64,000 nucleotides of DNA from Leucobacter sp. CX169 (GCF_017161405.1 NZ_CP071051.1:2852001-2916000); one strand, 5' to 3'; counted from the stretch's first letter, positions 1 through 9,326 are shown. Translations and numbers: made by a program. The notes: a model not told the origin generated them from the sequence alone.

Positions 1-12
1 GAACCGCGGAAT

Positions 13-1248
13 CTACGCCCGCGCCCCGCGCTTCGTCGCGACGACGACCGTGAACGTGCGGTCGCGCGCGACCTGGCGGGTCGGCCCGATCACGCGCTCG
101 ATCAGCGGCCGATAGCCAAGGTGCGTGTTAAAGACCACCCACAGCTCTCCGCCGGGCGCGAGGGCGGGAGCCGCGGCGCGGATGAGGCGGTGCGCGACGC
201 CCGCGTGCACGGTCGCGCCCGTGTGAAACGGTGGGTTCAGCGCGATGAGGTCGGCCCATTCCGCCGGCACGCCGTCGGCCGCGTCGGCGCGATGCACGCT
301 CACGCGATCCTCGACCCCCGCGGCGAGCGCCGTCTCGCGCGCGGCGCGCACCGCGGCGGCCGACTGGTCGGTCGCGTGTACACTCGCCTCCGGGTGTGAC
401 AGCGCGAGCGAGACCGCGATCGTGCCGTTGCCGCAGCCCAGGTCGACGATGTTTCGGGCCAGTCGCCCCCGGGCGGACTCCCCGAGCGCACGCAGCATCA
501 ATCGGGTGCCGTGGTCGAGCGTGGGCCCGCCGAACGTCGCGCCATACGCGGCGAGCGCGAACGGCAGGTCGGGGTCCGTGCCCCAGAGCGGGAAGCGCAG
601 AGGGCCGCGCTCGCTGGCGGCGCGCGGCGCGCAAGCGGTGAGCACGCGCGACTTGCGCACGGCCAACCCGGCGCTCACCTCACCGAAGGAACGACGCAGC
701 ACGTCGTTCATGGCGAGCGCCATGTGCTTCACGCGCCCGCCCGCCAGCACCCAGACATCGGGTGCCGCCCAACGGGCGATCGCGCTCGAGATCTCGTCGA
801 GCGCGTCGAGGCCGCGCGGCAGCTGCACGAGCACGAGGCGGGCGCCCGCCAGCAGCTCCGGGCCGAGCGGGAGGTTTGTGTATGCGCGAGCGCCCCCGAG
901 GCGCTCTGCGTTGCGCGCGAGCGCGAGCTCGCCGAGCAGCGGATCCTGATGGACGCGAATGTCGGTCGCCCCGTGTCCGAGGGCTGCGCCGAGGGTCAGC
1001 GCGCCATGCCGATCGCCGATGACCACCAGCTCGCCCGGGCCCAGAGAGCCGAGCGTCTCGGCCGCGGTCGACAGCAGCAGTTCGTCGGTCGCATCGTAGG
1101 CGAGCAGCGCGTCATCCTCGACGTCGGGCTCGCGGCTCAGCGCCGAGAAATCAAAGAAAGTAGGATCTGCAGGGATCGCACCACTGGCAGGATCCTGCGC
1201 GAACACATCGCTCACGAGCCGTTGCCCGAGTGCCGCCCCGGCCGCCAC
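13..1248 (-). CDS. RsmC/RlmG-like rRNA guanine-N2 methyltransferase
   Basis: Class I SAM-dependent methyltransferase of about 410 residues in the two-domain RsmC/RlmG layout: a degenerate N-terminal methyltransferase-like half, then a catalytic half with the SAM motif VDLGCGNG near residues 268-275 and the substrate motif NPPFH near 338-342. NPPF/Y is the signature of enzymes that methylate an exocyclic amino group, here probably guanine N2 of rRNA; which rRNA position is inference. The GTG at 1248 has an AGAGG seven bases upstream. A second GTG at 1215 overlaps the hspR stop as GTGA, so either start is possible. Either way the gene overlaps hspR and is probably co-transcribed with the heat-shock operon. 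Confidence 0.8.
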   Translation of the reverse strand: MAAGAALGQRLVSDVFAQDPASGAIPADPTFFDFSALSREPDVEDDALLAYDATDELLLSTAAETLGSLGPGELVVIGDRHGALTLGAALGHGATDIRVHQDPLLGELALARNAERLGGARAYTNLPLGPELLAGARLVLVQLPRGLDALDEISSAIARWAAPDVWVLAGGRVKHMALAMNDVLRRSFGEVSAGLAVRKSRVLTACAPRAASERGPLRFPLWGTDPDLPFALAAYGATFGGPTLDHGTRLMLRALGESARGRLARNIVDLGCGNGTIAVSLALSHPEASVHATDQSAAAVRAARETALAAGVEDRVSVHRADAADGVPAEWADLIALNPPFHTGATVHAGVAHRLIRAAAPALAPGGELWVVFNTHLGYRPLIERVIGPTRQVARDRTFTVVVATKRGARA

Positions 1249-1649
1249 ACGACGACCTCTGCGCGTCGCTGTGTCCGCGTCCCGCGGCGCAGCGAAACGA
1301 CTTCGCCCGCACTTCCCGCCGCAAATACCCGTCGATCGGGGCGCTTGAGCATTTCGGCGGCGAGCGCGCGCTCGAGCTCGAGTACACGTCCCTCCAACTG
1401 CTCGACGCGGTCCTGAAGCGCCAGCACCCGCCGGATCCCTTCAAGACTCAGCCCCTCCGCCGACAAGCGGGCGACCTGACGCAACTGCGAAACGTCGTGC
1501 AACGAGTAGCGACGCGTGTTTCCGCGGGTGCGCTGAGGTGACACGAGCCCGATGCGGTCGTACTGCCGCAGAGTTTGCGGGTGCATTTCGGCGAGCTCGG
1601 CGGCAGCGGCAATCGCAAACACCGGGGTGTACTGGTCCATCTCCGTCAT
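1212..1649 (-). CDS. hspR: HspR heat-shock repressor, MerR family
   Basis: MerR-type winged helix-turn-helix at about residues 8-75, with the family's TLRQYDRIGL-type recognition region and a short coiled coil near 80-100. It binds HAIR operators in front of dnaK operons and uses DnaK as co-repressor, which makes the operon self-limiting. Here it is the fourth gene of dnaK-grpE-dnaJ-hspR, 82 bases after dnaJ, and two HAIR-like sites lie upstream of dnaK. An internal ATG three codons in is an alternative start. Its 3' end overlaps the methyltransferase gene. Confidence 0.93.
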   Translation of the reverse strand: MTEMDQYTPVFAIAAAAELAEMHPQTLRQYDRIGLVSPQRTRGNTRRYSLHDVSQLRQVARLSAEGLSLEGIRRVLALQDRVEQLEGRVLELERALAAEMLKRPDRRVFAAGSAGEVVSLRRGTRTQRRAEVVVWRPGRHSGNGS

Positions 1650-1731
1650 CTCAAGCTCCTTCCCACTCTGGCTGTACTGCAGTTGACGCGCGAAGGCGAG
1701 GCCATTGCTGGCCCCGCCTACGCAGGTGATG

Positions 1732-2679
1732 CTACCCGCGGGCCCGTGCGAGGAGATCCTCGCGCGGGTTGTCCTGCGGTTCGACTTCCCGGAACGTCTC
1801 GAGCGCCGCCTTCGCGTCGTCCGAGAGGTGCGCCGGAACGACGACCTGGACCTCAGCGAGCAAGTCGCCGGTGCCCTTGGCGGATTTGATGCCGCGCCCC
1901 TTGACGCGCAGCACGCGGCCGCTCGGGGTGCCCGGCTGCACTTTCAGCTTCACCGGGGGGCCGCCCAGTGTGGGGACCTCAACGGTCGCGCCCAGCGCGG
2001 CCTCGACGAACGTCACCGGCAGCGTGAGCCGCAAGTTCAGCCCGTCGCGTTCGAACACGGGGTGCTTTCGAACATTCACGGTCAGGATCAGGTTCCCTGC
2101 CGGTCCGCCGTTCGGGCTTTGCTGCCCGCGCCCGCGCACCTTGATTTTTTGGCCGTCCGAGACGCCAGCAGGAATCTTCACCTTGACGGTGCTCCCATCC
2201 GGGGTCTGCAGCGTGACGGTGTTCCCGGCCGCCGCAGTCTCGAAGTCGAGCGTGGTCGAGGCGGTGATATCGCGCCCGGGCTGGGGGCCGCGGGCACGCC
2301 CGCCACCCCCGCCGAACATGCTGAAGATATCTTCGTAGCTCTGGCCGCCGCCCTGCTGGTAGGAACCAGCCTGGCCGCCGCCAAACATACCGCCGAAGAC
2401 GTCCTCGAAGCCCTGACCGCCCTGCGTGAAGCGGGCGTGGCCCGGTCCCATCGATCGCATCTGGTCGTACTCAGCGCGCTGCTCCGTGTCAGAGAGCACC
2501 GAGTAGGCCTCGCTGATCTCCTTGAACTTCGCCTCGGCTTTCGCATCGCCCGAGTTGGAATCGGGGTGGTAGGTGCGCGCCAGCTTCCGATAGGTCTTCT
2601 TCAGCTCGGCCTCGCTGACGTCCTTTGAGACGCCAAGAATTCCGTAGAAGTCCTTCTCGAACCAGTCTTGACTAGCCAT
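1732..2679 (-). CDS. dnaJ: DnaJ-family co-chaperone without zinc finger
   Basis: 315-residue J-domain protein. The J domain (about 1-72) has the HPD triad at 38-40, followed by a Gly/Phe-rich linker (about 78-130) and the two-part substrate-binding C-terminal region (about 135-300). The CXXCXGXG zinc repeats of class A DnaJ are absent and I see no cysteines at all, so this is a class B/CbpA-like protein in the classical dnaJ position. It stimulates DnaK ATPase and delivers substrates. The start is ATG at 2679, overlapping the grpE stop by 8 bases; the frame stays open far upstream of that but only inside grpE. Confidence 0.93.
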   Translation of the reverse strand: MASQDWFEKDFYGILGVSKDVSEAELKKTYRKLARTYHPDSNSGDAKAEAKFKEISEAYSVLSDTEQRAEYDQMRSMGPGHARFTQGGQGFEDVFGGMFGGGQAGSYQQGGGQSYEDIFSMFGGGGGRARGPQPGRDITASTTLDFETAAAGNTVTLQTPDGSTVKVKIPAGVSDGQKIKVRGRGQQSPNGGPAGNLILTVNVRKHPVFERDGLNLRLTLPVTFVEAALGATVEVPTLGGPPVKLKVQPGTPSGRVLRVKGRGIKSAKGTGDLLAEVQVVVPAHLSDDAKAALETFREVEPQDNPREDLLARARG

Positions 2680-3289
2680 CTGCCCCCACCGCCACCGCCA
2701 CCTTCGCGGCGCGCAACTCGACACCGCCAATCCGGTATCCCCGCTCAACGACGTCGAGCACCGTGTGCGCCTCGGTCCCGGGAACCGGAACCTGGGCGAT
2801 CGCCTCGTGCAGTGCGGGGTCAAAGAGGTCGCCGACCTGTCCGAAGCTCTCGAGCCCGAAGCGCTCGAGGCTGCCGCGCAGCTTCTGCGCGATCGCGTGG
2901 AAGGGGGTGCCCTCCACGAGGTCGCCATGGGCGTCGGCCCGGTCCAGATCGTCCAGCACGCCAAGCAGCGGGGTGAGCACGGCCGCGGTCGCCCGCTGCT
3001 GCTCAATCACTCGATTCTCCTCGGTGCGCTTGCGGTAGTTTGCGTACTCGGCATTGACGCGACGCAGGTCCTCGAGGTACTCGTTCGCGACGTCGGTGGC
3101 CTCAGCGGGGGAATCGCCATCCTCCGCCGAACGCGCGTCGTCGTTCTGCTCCTGGCCGAGGATGTCCTCGACCGTCAGATCCGCGTCGCCCTCCGCCTGC
3201 GGCGCAGGGCCGGAGGTTGCACCCTCCGGCCCTGCCGCGGCGGGAACCTCGTCGCCCATGCCGGGCGTGCGCTGTTCCTCATTCGCCAT
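2672..3289 (-). CDS. grpE: GrpE nucleotide exchange factor
   Basis: 205 residues. A disordered acidic N-terminus (about 1-65) precedes the long dimerisation helix (NAEYANYRKRTEENR region) and the C-terminal beta domain with the family pattern DPALHEAIAQVP...GYRIG. It exchanges ADP for ATP on DnaK. The start ATG lies two bases after the dnaK stop and its end overlaps dnaJ, so translation of the three chaperone genes is tightly coupled. Confidence 0.96.
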   Translation of the reverse strand: MANEEQRTPGMGDEVPAAAGPEGATSGPAPQAEGDADLTVEDILGQEQNDDARSAEDGDSPAEATDVANEYLEDLRRVNAEYANYRKRTEENRVIEQQRATAAVLTPLLGVLDDLDRADAHGDLVEGTPFHAIAQKLRGSLERFGLESFGQVGDLFDPALHEAIAQVPVPGTEAHTVLDVVERGYRIGGVELRAAKVAVAVGADG

Positions 3290-3291
3290 GA

Positions 3292-5136
3292 TTACTTCTT
3301 CTCCTCGTCGTCTTCTACGACCTCGGCGTCGATGACGTCGTCATCATTCGCCTCTGCGGTCGTGTCCGCAGCCTCGGGGGTCTCCTGCGCGGCGGCGTAG
3401 ATAGCCTCGCCCAGCTTGCCCTGGCTCTCGTTCAGCTTGTCGAAGGCCGACTTCACCGCAGCCTCGTCCTCACCGGCGAGCGCCTGCTTCAGCGCGTCGA
3501 GATCGCCCTGCACCTCGGACTTGACGTCCGCGGGCAGCTTGTCCTCGTTGTCCGAGATGAGCTTCTCCACCGAGTAGGCGAGCTGCTCGGCGTTGTTCCG
3601 GGCGTCAGCAGCCTCGCGGCGCTGCTTGTCCTCGGCAGCGTGCTCTTCTGCATCACGCACCATGCGCTCGATGTCTTCCTTCGAGAGCGAGGAACCACCC
3701 GAGATGGTGATCGTCTGCTCCTTACCGGTGCCCTTGTCCTTTGCGTGAACCTGGACGATGCCGTTGGCATCGATATCGAAGGTGACCTCAACCTGCGGCA
3801 CGCCACGGGGAGCGGGCGCGATGCCGGTCAGCTCGAAGGTGCCGAGGTTCTTGTTGTCACGGGTGAACTCGCGTTCGCCCTGGAACACCTGGATCGACAC
3901 GGACGGCTGGTTGTCGTCAGCAGTCGTGAAGGTCTCACTGCGCTTGGTCGGGATGGCCGTATTGCGCTCGATGAGCTTCGTCATGATGCCGCCCTTCGTC
4001 TCGATACCGAGTGAGAGGGGGGTCACGTCGATGAGCAGAACGTCCTTGCGCTCGCCCTTCAGCACGCCAGCCTGGAGGGCTGCACCCACGGCGACGACCT
4101 CGTCAGGGTTGACACCCTTGTTCGGCTCGCGGCCGCCGGAGAGCTGCTTGACCAGCTCGGTGACGGCGGGCATGCGGGTAGAGCCACCGACGAGCACGAC
4201 GTGCGCGATGTCGGCAACCTTGACGCCCGCCTCAGCGACGACGTCGAGGAACGGCTTGCGGGTGCGCTCAAGGAGATCCTTGGTGAGCTCCTCGAACTTC
4301 GCGCGGGTCAGCGTCTCTTCGAGGTTCGCGGGACCGTTCTCGGTCATCGAGAGGTACGGCAGCTGAATCTGCGTGCTCATCGAGTTCGACAGTTCCTTCT
4401 TCGCCTGCTCGGCGGCTTCCTTCATGCGCTGGAGCGCAATCTTGTCGCCCGAGACGTCAACGCCAGTGGTGGCCTTGAACTGCGAGATCAGCCACTGCAC
4501 AACGCGCTGATCCCAGTCGTCGCCACCGAGGCGGTTGTCGCCAGCGGTCGCACGGACCTGAATCGTCGAGAAGTCGTCGTCCTTGCCCACCTCAAGGAGG
4601 GACACGTCGAACGTGCCGCCACCCAGGTCGAAGACCAGGATGAGCTCGTCTTCCTTGCCCTTGTCGAGGCCGTAGGCGAGCGCCGCCGCCGTGGGCTCGT
4701 TGATGATGCGCAGAACGTTGAGGCCCGCGATCTCACCGGCTTCCTTCGTGGCCTGGCGCTCGGCGTCGTTGAAGTAGGCGGGCACCGTGATGACCGCGTC
4801 GGTGACGGTGTCACCGAGGTAGGTCTCGGCGTCGCGCTTCAGCTTCATCAGCGTGCGCGCGCTGATCTCCTGCGCGGTGTACTTCTTGCCGTCAATTTCC
4901 TGGGTCCAGTCGGTGCCCATGTGACGCTTCACCGAAGCGATGGTGCGGTCCACGTTCGTGACGGCCTGGCGCTTCGCGGTCTCGCCGACGAGCACCTCGC
5001 CGTCCTTCGTGAAGGCGACGATCGAGGGGGTCGTGCGGAAGCCCTCTGCGTTCGCGATGACGGTGGGCTCGCCACCCTCGAGGACGGCCACCACAGAGTT
5101 GGTGGTACCGAGGTCGATTCCTACTGCACGTGCCAT
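3292..5136 (-). CDS. dnaK: DnaK (Hsp70) chaperone
   Basis: 614 residues. It begins [14 protein letters not shown], the phosphate-1 loop of the Hsp70 ATPase, and carries the [10 protein letters not shown] motif, the [15 protein letters not shown] linker region, the beta-sandwich substrate domain and a helical lid ending in an acidic ...EEKK tail. It folds and protects proteins and is also the HspR co-repressor in actinobacteria. The ATG at 5136 was chosen because AAGGAG lies just upstream and the homologous N-terminus starts there; the frame is open further up through the promoter. It is the first gene of the operon. Confidence 0.98.
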   Translation of the reverse strand: MARAVGIDLGTTNSVVAVLEGGEPTVIANAEGFRTTPSIVAFTKDGEVLVGETAKRQAVTNVDRTIASVKRHMGTDWTQEIDGKKYTAQEISARTLMKLKRDAETYLGDTVTDAVITVPAYFNDAERQATKEAGEIAGLNVLRIINEPTAAALAYGLDKGKEDELILVFDLGGGTFDVSLLEVGKDDDFSTIQVRATAGDNRLGGDDWDQRVVQWLISQFKATTGVDVSGDKIALQRMKEAAEQAKKELSNSMSTQIQLPYLSMTENGPANLEETLTRAKFEELTKDLLERTRKPFLDVVAEAGVKVADIAHVVLVGGSTRMPAVTELVKQLSGGREPNKGVNPDEVVAVGAALQAGVLKGERKDVLLIDVTPLSLGIETKGGIMTKLIERNTAIPTKRSETFTTADDNQPSVSIQVFQGEREFTRDNKNLGTFELTGIAPAPRGVPQVEVTFDIDANGIVQVHAKDKGTGKEQTITISGGSSLSKEDIERMVRDAEEHAAEDKQRREAADARNNAEQLAYSVEKLISDNEDKLPADVKSEVQGDLDALKQALAGEDEAAVKSAFDKLNESQGKLGEAIYAAAQETPEAADTTAEANDDDVIDAEVVEDDEEKK

Positions 5137-5204
5137 GTTGTTTACTCTCCTTGCATCAGGGTCGAAGTCCGAATGCCAACGGCCTCGGATCAAATTCGTG
5201 ACGG

Positions 5205-5225
5205 GTTGAGCCGTCTGCACTCAAG
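5205..5225. promoter_or_regulatory. HAIR operator 1 (HspR site)
   Basis: GTTGAGC, seven bases, ACTCAAG. This matches the HAIR consensus CTTGAGT-N7-ACTCAAG at 12 of 14 arm positions. It overlaps the dnaK -10 and start point, the expected repressor position. Confidence 0.85.
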
Positions 5226-5251
5226 TTTACTGAGTCGCCCTCGGGTGTCAA
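5224..5251 (-). promoter_or_regulatory. dnaK promoter
   Basis: On the minus strand TTGACA (5251-5246), a 16-base spacer and TAAACT (5229-5224) form a housekeeping-type promoter pointing at dnaK. The -10 is covered by HAIR operator 1. Confidence 0.65.
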
Positions 5252-5266
5252 GTCAAGTCGAGTAAA

Positions 5267-5287
5267 CTTGAGCCACTCTCACTCAAC
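5267..5287. promoter_or_regulatory. HAIR operator 2 (HspR site)
   Basis: CTTGAGC, seven bases, ACTCAAC: 12 of 14 HAIR arm positions. It lies upstream of the dnaK -35. In addition a perfect 12-base inverted repeat (5220-5231 with 5261-5272) links the inner arms of the two operators, which could help two HspR units act together. Confidence 0.8.
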
Positions 5288-5333
5288 ATTCAGATTTCAT
5301 CCAGTGAGCCTATGGTTTTCCTGGCCGCAGTCC

Positions 5334-5339
5334 TATGGT
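5334..5339 (+). promoter_or_regulatory. -10 hexamer for a leaderless DUF2165 mRNA
   Basis: TATGGT followed by exactly six bases and then the ATG at 5346, so transcription should begin at or next to the start codon. No Shine-Dalgarno sequence is needed under this reading. Confidence 0.45.
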
Positions 5340-5345
5340 GAGGGC

Positions 5346-5921
5346 ATGAACAACTCCACTCAGCCCGCAGCGCCGCGCGGCTGGAGAGTGCTCGGCACCC
5401 TTCCGGTAGCGGCCGCCAGCCTGGTCATCGTCAACGCCCTCTACATCTTCCTCGTCGCCCTCGGCAACATCACCGACTACGACACCAACTTCGCCTTCGT
5501 GCAACACGTCCTCGCAATGGACACCACCAACTTCGGTGGCGAGCCCGGCACGGGCCTCGACCCCGACGTCATGTGGCGCGCGATCACCGACCCGGTGATT
5601 TGGAACATCGGCTACATCGGGGTCATCGTGTGGGAATCGCTCGCCGCCCTCGTGCTGATCGCGGCGAGCGTCCAGTTCTTCCGCGGCTTCGCGGGCAAGG
5701 GATTCGCGAGCGCACGCACCCTTTCCACCATCGGCCTCGTCATGATCATCCTGCTCTTCGTGGGCGGCTTCATCACGATCGGCGGCGAGTGGTTCCAGAT
5801 GTGGCGCTCGAGCTCCTGGAACGGCCTCGATCCAGCGTTCCGAAACTCGGTCATCGCGGGCATCGGGCTCGTGCTGCTGCACCTGCCAAGCAAGGCCTGG
5901 GGGCCGGATCAGTCCAACTAG
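5346..5921 (+). CDS. DUF2165 family membrane protein
   Basis: 191 residues with about four hydrophobic segments (near 17-42, 92-118, 130-155 and the C-terminus) and a polar extracytoplasmic stretch between the first two. The WNIGYIGVIVWESL region and overall pattern are those of DUF2165, a family of small predicted integral membrane proteins of unknown function. It diverges from the dnaK operon; one HAIR site lies about 60 bases upstream, so HspR could influence it, which is inference. A possible in-frame start further upstream would lie inside that operator and is less likely. Confidence 0.75.
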   Translation: MNNSTQPAAPRGWRVLGTLPVAAASLVIVNALYIFLVALGNITDYDTNFAFVQHVLAMDTTNFGGEPGTGLDPDVMWRAITDPVIWNIGYIGVIVWESLAALVLIAASVQFFRGFAGKGFASARTLSTIGLVMIILLFVGGFITIGGEWFQMWRSSSWNGLDPAFRNSVIAGIGLVLLHLPSKAWGPDQSN

Positions 5922-5943
5922 CGCGGCCCACCGAAAGGACAGT

Positions 5944-6678
5944 ATGACGGAACAGGTGAGCGGCGCCCTCGCCGAGATCAGTGCGTTTCTTTTCGACCTC
6001 GACGGGGTGCTCACGCCTACCGCTGAGCTGCACATGCTCGCCTGGCAACGCACCTTCGACCAGGCTTTTTCCGAACTCGGGATCGAACCGCCCTATACCG
6101 ACGCCGACTACTTCGCGCACGTAGACGGGAAGAAGCGGGCGGACGGCGTCGACACGCTGCTGCGTTCTCGCGGGGTCACGCTGCCGCTCGGCACCCCGCA
6201 GGATCCGCCCGACGCCGTCACCGTGAACGGCATCGGTAACCGCAAGAACATCGCCTTTGGGCTCTTGCTGCGGGAGGACGGCATCACCCCCTTCCCCGGA
6301 TCCCTGCAGCTGCTTGATGCGCTGCGCGGCCGTCCGCTCGCCGTCGTCTCCAGCTCGAAGAACGCGGAGGAGGTGCTGCGCTCGGCCGGGATCCGGGACC
6401 GCTTTTCGGTGGTCGTGGACGGGATGACCGCGGAGCGCGAGCACCTGCCCTCGAAGCCCGCGCCAGACGTGTTTCTGCGTGGCGCCGAGCTGCTGGGGGC
6501 GGACCCAGCCCGCGCCGCCGCATTCGAGGACGCCGTGAGCGGGGTCGCGTCGGCGGCGGCCGGGGGCTTCGGGCTCGTGGTGGGCGTCGACCGCGGCGCC
6601 GGCGCAGACGCGCTCCGCAAAGCTGGAGCGCATATGATCGTGTCCGATCTCTCCGAGTTCCTTGCCGCACGGGCGTAG
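5944..6678 (+). CDS. pgmB: Beta-phosphoglucomutase, HAD family
   Basis: 244-residue HAD phosphatase-fold protein. Motif I is FDLDGVLT with both Asp residues, a helical cap follows, motif II is VVSSSKN, the Lys sits in SKPAPDVF and the acidic motif is FEDAVSG, all typical of beta-phosphoglucomutase. The enzyme converts beta-glucose-1-phosphate to glucose-6-phosphate. The neighbouring GH65 phosphorylase 24 bases downstream makes beta-glucose-1-phosphate, so the two form one short pathway. It starts 22 bases after the DUF2165 gene with AAAGGAC as ribosome-binding site. Confidence 0.88.
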   Translation: MTEQVSGALAEISAFLFDLDGVLTPTAELHMLAWQRTFDQAFSELGIEPPYTDADYFAHVDGKKRADGVDTLLRSRGVTLPLGTPQDPPDAVTVNGIGNRKNIAFGLLLREDGITPFPGSLQLLDALRGRPLAVVSSSKNAEEVLRSAGIRDRFSVVVDGMTAEREHLPSKPAPDVFLRGAELLGADPARAAAFEDAVSGVASAAAGGFGLVVGVDRGAGADALRKAGAHMIVSDLSEFLAARA

Positions 6679-6702
6679 CCCAGCAACAGAAGAAGGATCC
6701 GC

Positions 6703-9204
6703 ATGCTCGATCGCGACCGCTTCCCCGTAGACCCGTGGCGCCTCGTCGAGCGGCGCCTGTCGTCTGAAGACGCCGGCGTTGCCGAAACACTCTTCGCCCT
6801 CGGCAATGGGTATCTCGGCATGCGCGGCAACCACCCCGAGGGCCGGCAGGCGCACGAGCACGGCACCTTCATCAACGGCTTTCACGAAACCTGGCCCATT
6901 CAGCATCCCGAGCAGGCCTACGGCTTCGCCGAGGTGGGGCAGACCATCGTGAACGCGCCGGACGCCAAGGTGATGCGGGTCTACGTCGACGACGAGCCGT
7001 TGGCGCTCGATTTCGCAGAGCTCACGGACTACTCGCGGGAGCTCGACCTGCAAAGCGGCGTGCTGCGCCGAGACCTGACCTGGGAGACGCCCTCGGGGAA
7101 GCGAGTGCGGGTGGAGATGGAGCGCCTCGTCTCCTTCGACGAGCGGCACTTCGCGTTGCAGCGCATGACCGTGACGATGCTCGACTCCGACGCCCCCGTC
7201 ACCATCAGCAGCCAACTCGTGAACCGCCAGGACGGGGAGGACGTCTACGGCGGCGTCCCCCGCGCCGCGCGCGCCTCGTTCGACCCCCGCCAAAGCGAGC
7301 AAATCGCTACCCGCGTCCTGCAGCCGCAGGAACACTGGCAGGAGGAGTACCGGTCGATCCTCGCGTACCGCACGAGCTCGTCAGGCATGACGCTGGCCGT
7401 AGCCGCCGACCACATCGTCGAGACGGAAAACGAGGTGTCGGCGCGTCGACTCGTCGAGCCTGACATTGCCAAGAACGTGTTCCGCGTGCGCGCGAAGGCC
7501 GGGGTGCCCATCCGCGTCACCAAGCTGATCAGCTACCACACCTCCCCCACTGCACCGGCCCGCGAGCTCGTTGATCGCTGCCGCCGCACCCTCGATCGGG
7601 TGCTGGGCGAGAGCATCGACGACGTCTTCACGGCGCAACGGGCCTGGCTCGACGACTTTTGGAAGCGCAGCGACGTGGTGATCGGCGGTCAGCCCGAGCT
7701 GCAGCAATCGGTGCGGTGGTGCCTGTTCCAGATCGCGCAGGCCGCGGCCCGAGCTGACGGCGCTGGCATCGCGGCCAAGGGCGTCACCGGGTCGGGTTAC
7801 AGCGGGCATTACTTCTGGGACACCGAGATCTACGTACTCCCCTTCCTCGCCGCGACGTCGCCGCGGCTCGCGCGCAATGCCCTCAGAATGCGCGCCCTCA
7901 TGCTGCCGGCCGCGCGGCGCCGCGCGCACATGCTCAACGAGGCGGGCGCGCTCTTCCCCTGGCGCACGATCAATGGCGAGGAGGCCTCGGCCTACTACGC
8001 TGCCGGCACGGCGCAGTACCACATCAACGCCGACGTCACCTCGGCCCTCGCGAAGTACGTGAACGTCACCGGCGACGAGTCCTTCCTGCAGCAAGAGGGC
8101 ATCGATATCGCCGTCGAGACGGCACGGCTGTGGGAGACCCTGGGCTTTTGGCGCCGCATCAACGACGTCGACACGTTCCATATTCACGGCGTTACCGGCC
8201 CGGACGAGTACACGACCGTGGTCAATGACAACCTCTATACCAACGTGATGGCACGGTTTAACCTGCGCTTCGCGGCAGACGCGCTCGACGACCTCGAGGT
8301 GACGAACCCGCCCGCGCACGCCAGCGCGGTACGCCGGCTGCACATCGAACCCCACGAGTCGGGGGCCTGGCGGCGCGCGGCAGAGGCGATGGCCATACCC
8401 TTCTCCGAATCGGCTGGGATCCACCCGCAGGACTCGCTCTTCCTCGACCGCGAGGTGTGGGACCTGGCGCACACCCCGCCCGAAAAACGACCCCTGCTGC
8501 TGCATTTCCACCCCCTCGTGATCTACCGCTTCCAGGTGCTCAAGCAGGCGGACGTGGTGCTCGCGCTGTTCCTGCGCGGCGACGAGTTCACCCCGGAAGA
8601 AAAGCTCGCGGACTTCACCTACTACGACCCGCTGACCACCGGCGACTCGACCCTTTCGGCGGTCGTGCAGTCCATCATGGCGGCCGAGGTCGGCTACCAG
8701 GATCTCGCCCTCGAGTACTTCTCCGAGGCCGTCGCCGTCGACCTCGCCGACCTGCACCACAACGCGGCGGACGGCGTGCATATCGCCTCTGCCGGAGGGG
8801 TCTGGTCGGCACTCGTCAGCGGCTTCGGCGGCATGCGCGACACCGACGGGAGTCTGAGCTTCGATCCACGACTGCCCGAGAGCTGGCCCAGCCTCGACTA
8901 CCCGATCCTCTGGCGCGGGCACACGATTCGCGTCACCGTGCTCCCTCGCGAGCTGCGCCTGAGCCTCGAGTCCGGCGGCCCCATCACCGTAAGAGTCCGC
9001 GGAGAGCACCACGAGCTCACGACCGCGGCGGTGCTCGCGGTGCCGCTCGCTGACCAGGGCCCCGTCCGGAAGGGGCGCCCGGGCGTCGGTCAGTACGAGA
9101 ACGTCCTCCGCGCGGACGGCACTCAGATGTCACCCATGGTGCCGAGCACAGAATCCGCCGCGCGGACGGCGCCGATTACGACGATTCCTGGGCCAGCGCT
9201 CTAG
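6703..9204 (+). CDS. GH65 disaccharide phosphorylase (maltose/trehalose/kojibiose type)
   Basis: 833 residues in the GH65 order: N-terminal beta-sandwich (about 1-270), linker helices, (alpha/alpha)6 barrel (about 320-720) and a small C-terminal beta domain. The general acid is Glu502 in GVTGPDEYT, and the phosphate-binding HNAADGVHIAS region follows near 686. It phosphorolyses an alpha-glucosyl disaccharide to glucose and beta-glucose-1-phosphate. Pairing with beta-phosphoglucomutase fits trehalose or maltose use. Substrate specificity cannot be read from sequence alone. The last 40 or so residues after the C-terminal domain are low complexity. Confidence 0.88.
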   Translation: MLDRDRFPVDPWRLVERRLSSEDAGVAETLFALGNGYLGMRGNHPEGRQAHEHGTFINGFHETWPIQHPEQAYGFAEVGQTIVNAPDAKVMRVYVDDEPLALDFAELTDYSRELDLQSGVLRRDLTWETPSGKRVRVEMERLVSFDERHFALQRMTVTMLDSDAPVTISSQLVNRQDGEDVYGGVPRAARASFDPRQSEQIATRVLQPQEHWQEEYRSILAYRTSSSGMTLAVAADHIVETENEVSARRLVEPDIAKNVFRVRAKAGVPIRVTKLISYHTSPTAPARELVDRCRRTLDRVLGESIDDVFTAQRAWLDDFWKRSDVVIGGQPELQQSVRWCLFQIAQAAARADGAGIAAKGVTGSGYSGHYFWDTEIYVLPFLAATSPRLARNALRMRALMLPAARRRAHMLNEAGALFPWRTINGEEASAYYAAGTAQYHINADVTSALAKYVNVTGDESFLQQEGIDIAVETARLWETLGFWRRINDVDTFHIHGVTGPDEYTTVVNDNLYTNVMARFNLRFAADALDDLEVTNPPAHASAVRRLHIEPHESGAWRRAAEAMAIPFSESAGIHPQDSLFLDREVWDLAHTPPEKRPLLLHFHPLVIYRFQVLKQADVVLALFLRGDEFTPEEKLADFTYYDPLTTGDSTLSAVVQSIMAAEVGYQDLALEYFSEAVAVDLADLHHNAADGVHIASAGGVWSALVSGFGGMRDTDGSLSFDPRLPESWPSLDYPILWRGHTIRVTVLPRELRLSLESGGPITVRVRGEHHELTTAAVLAVPLADQGPVRKGRPGVGQYENVLRADGTQMSPMVPSTESAARTAPITTIPGPAL

Positions 9205-9292
9205 GCCGGGCGTGGACGAGCGACCGCCGCTGGCGCACTGAGGGAACCCCAGGACGGGGTGGCACCTCTCCTCACCGCCTGGCGCGGATAGC

Positions 9293-9326
9293 ATGGTGGG
9301 GCGCCAATTCTCTGGCGCCCCACCAT
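9293..9326. terminator. Hairpin between GH65 gene and helicase
   Basis: Perfect 14-base inverted repeat (9293-9306 with 9313-9326) around a six-base loop, GC-rich, without a clear T run. It most likely ends the upstream transcript. It also sits just in front of the helicase ribosome-binding site GAGGAGG, so a role in the helicase leader is possible. Confidence 0.6.

Noticed and set aside
2680-3006. N-terminal extension making a 424-residue DnaJ
   Set aside because: The extension is the grpE sequence in another frame; the J domain begins at the ATG at 2679.
7381-9012. 543-codon open frame on the minus strand
   Set aside because: It lies wholly antisense to the GH65 gene, has the biased composition of a high-GC shadow frame and matches no domain.
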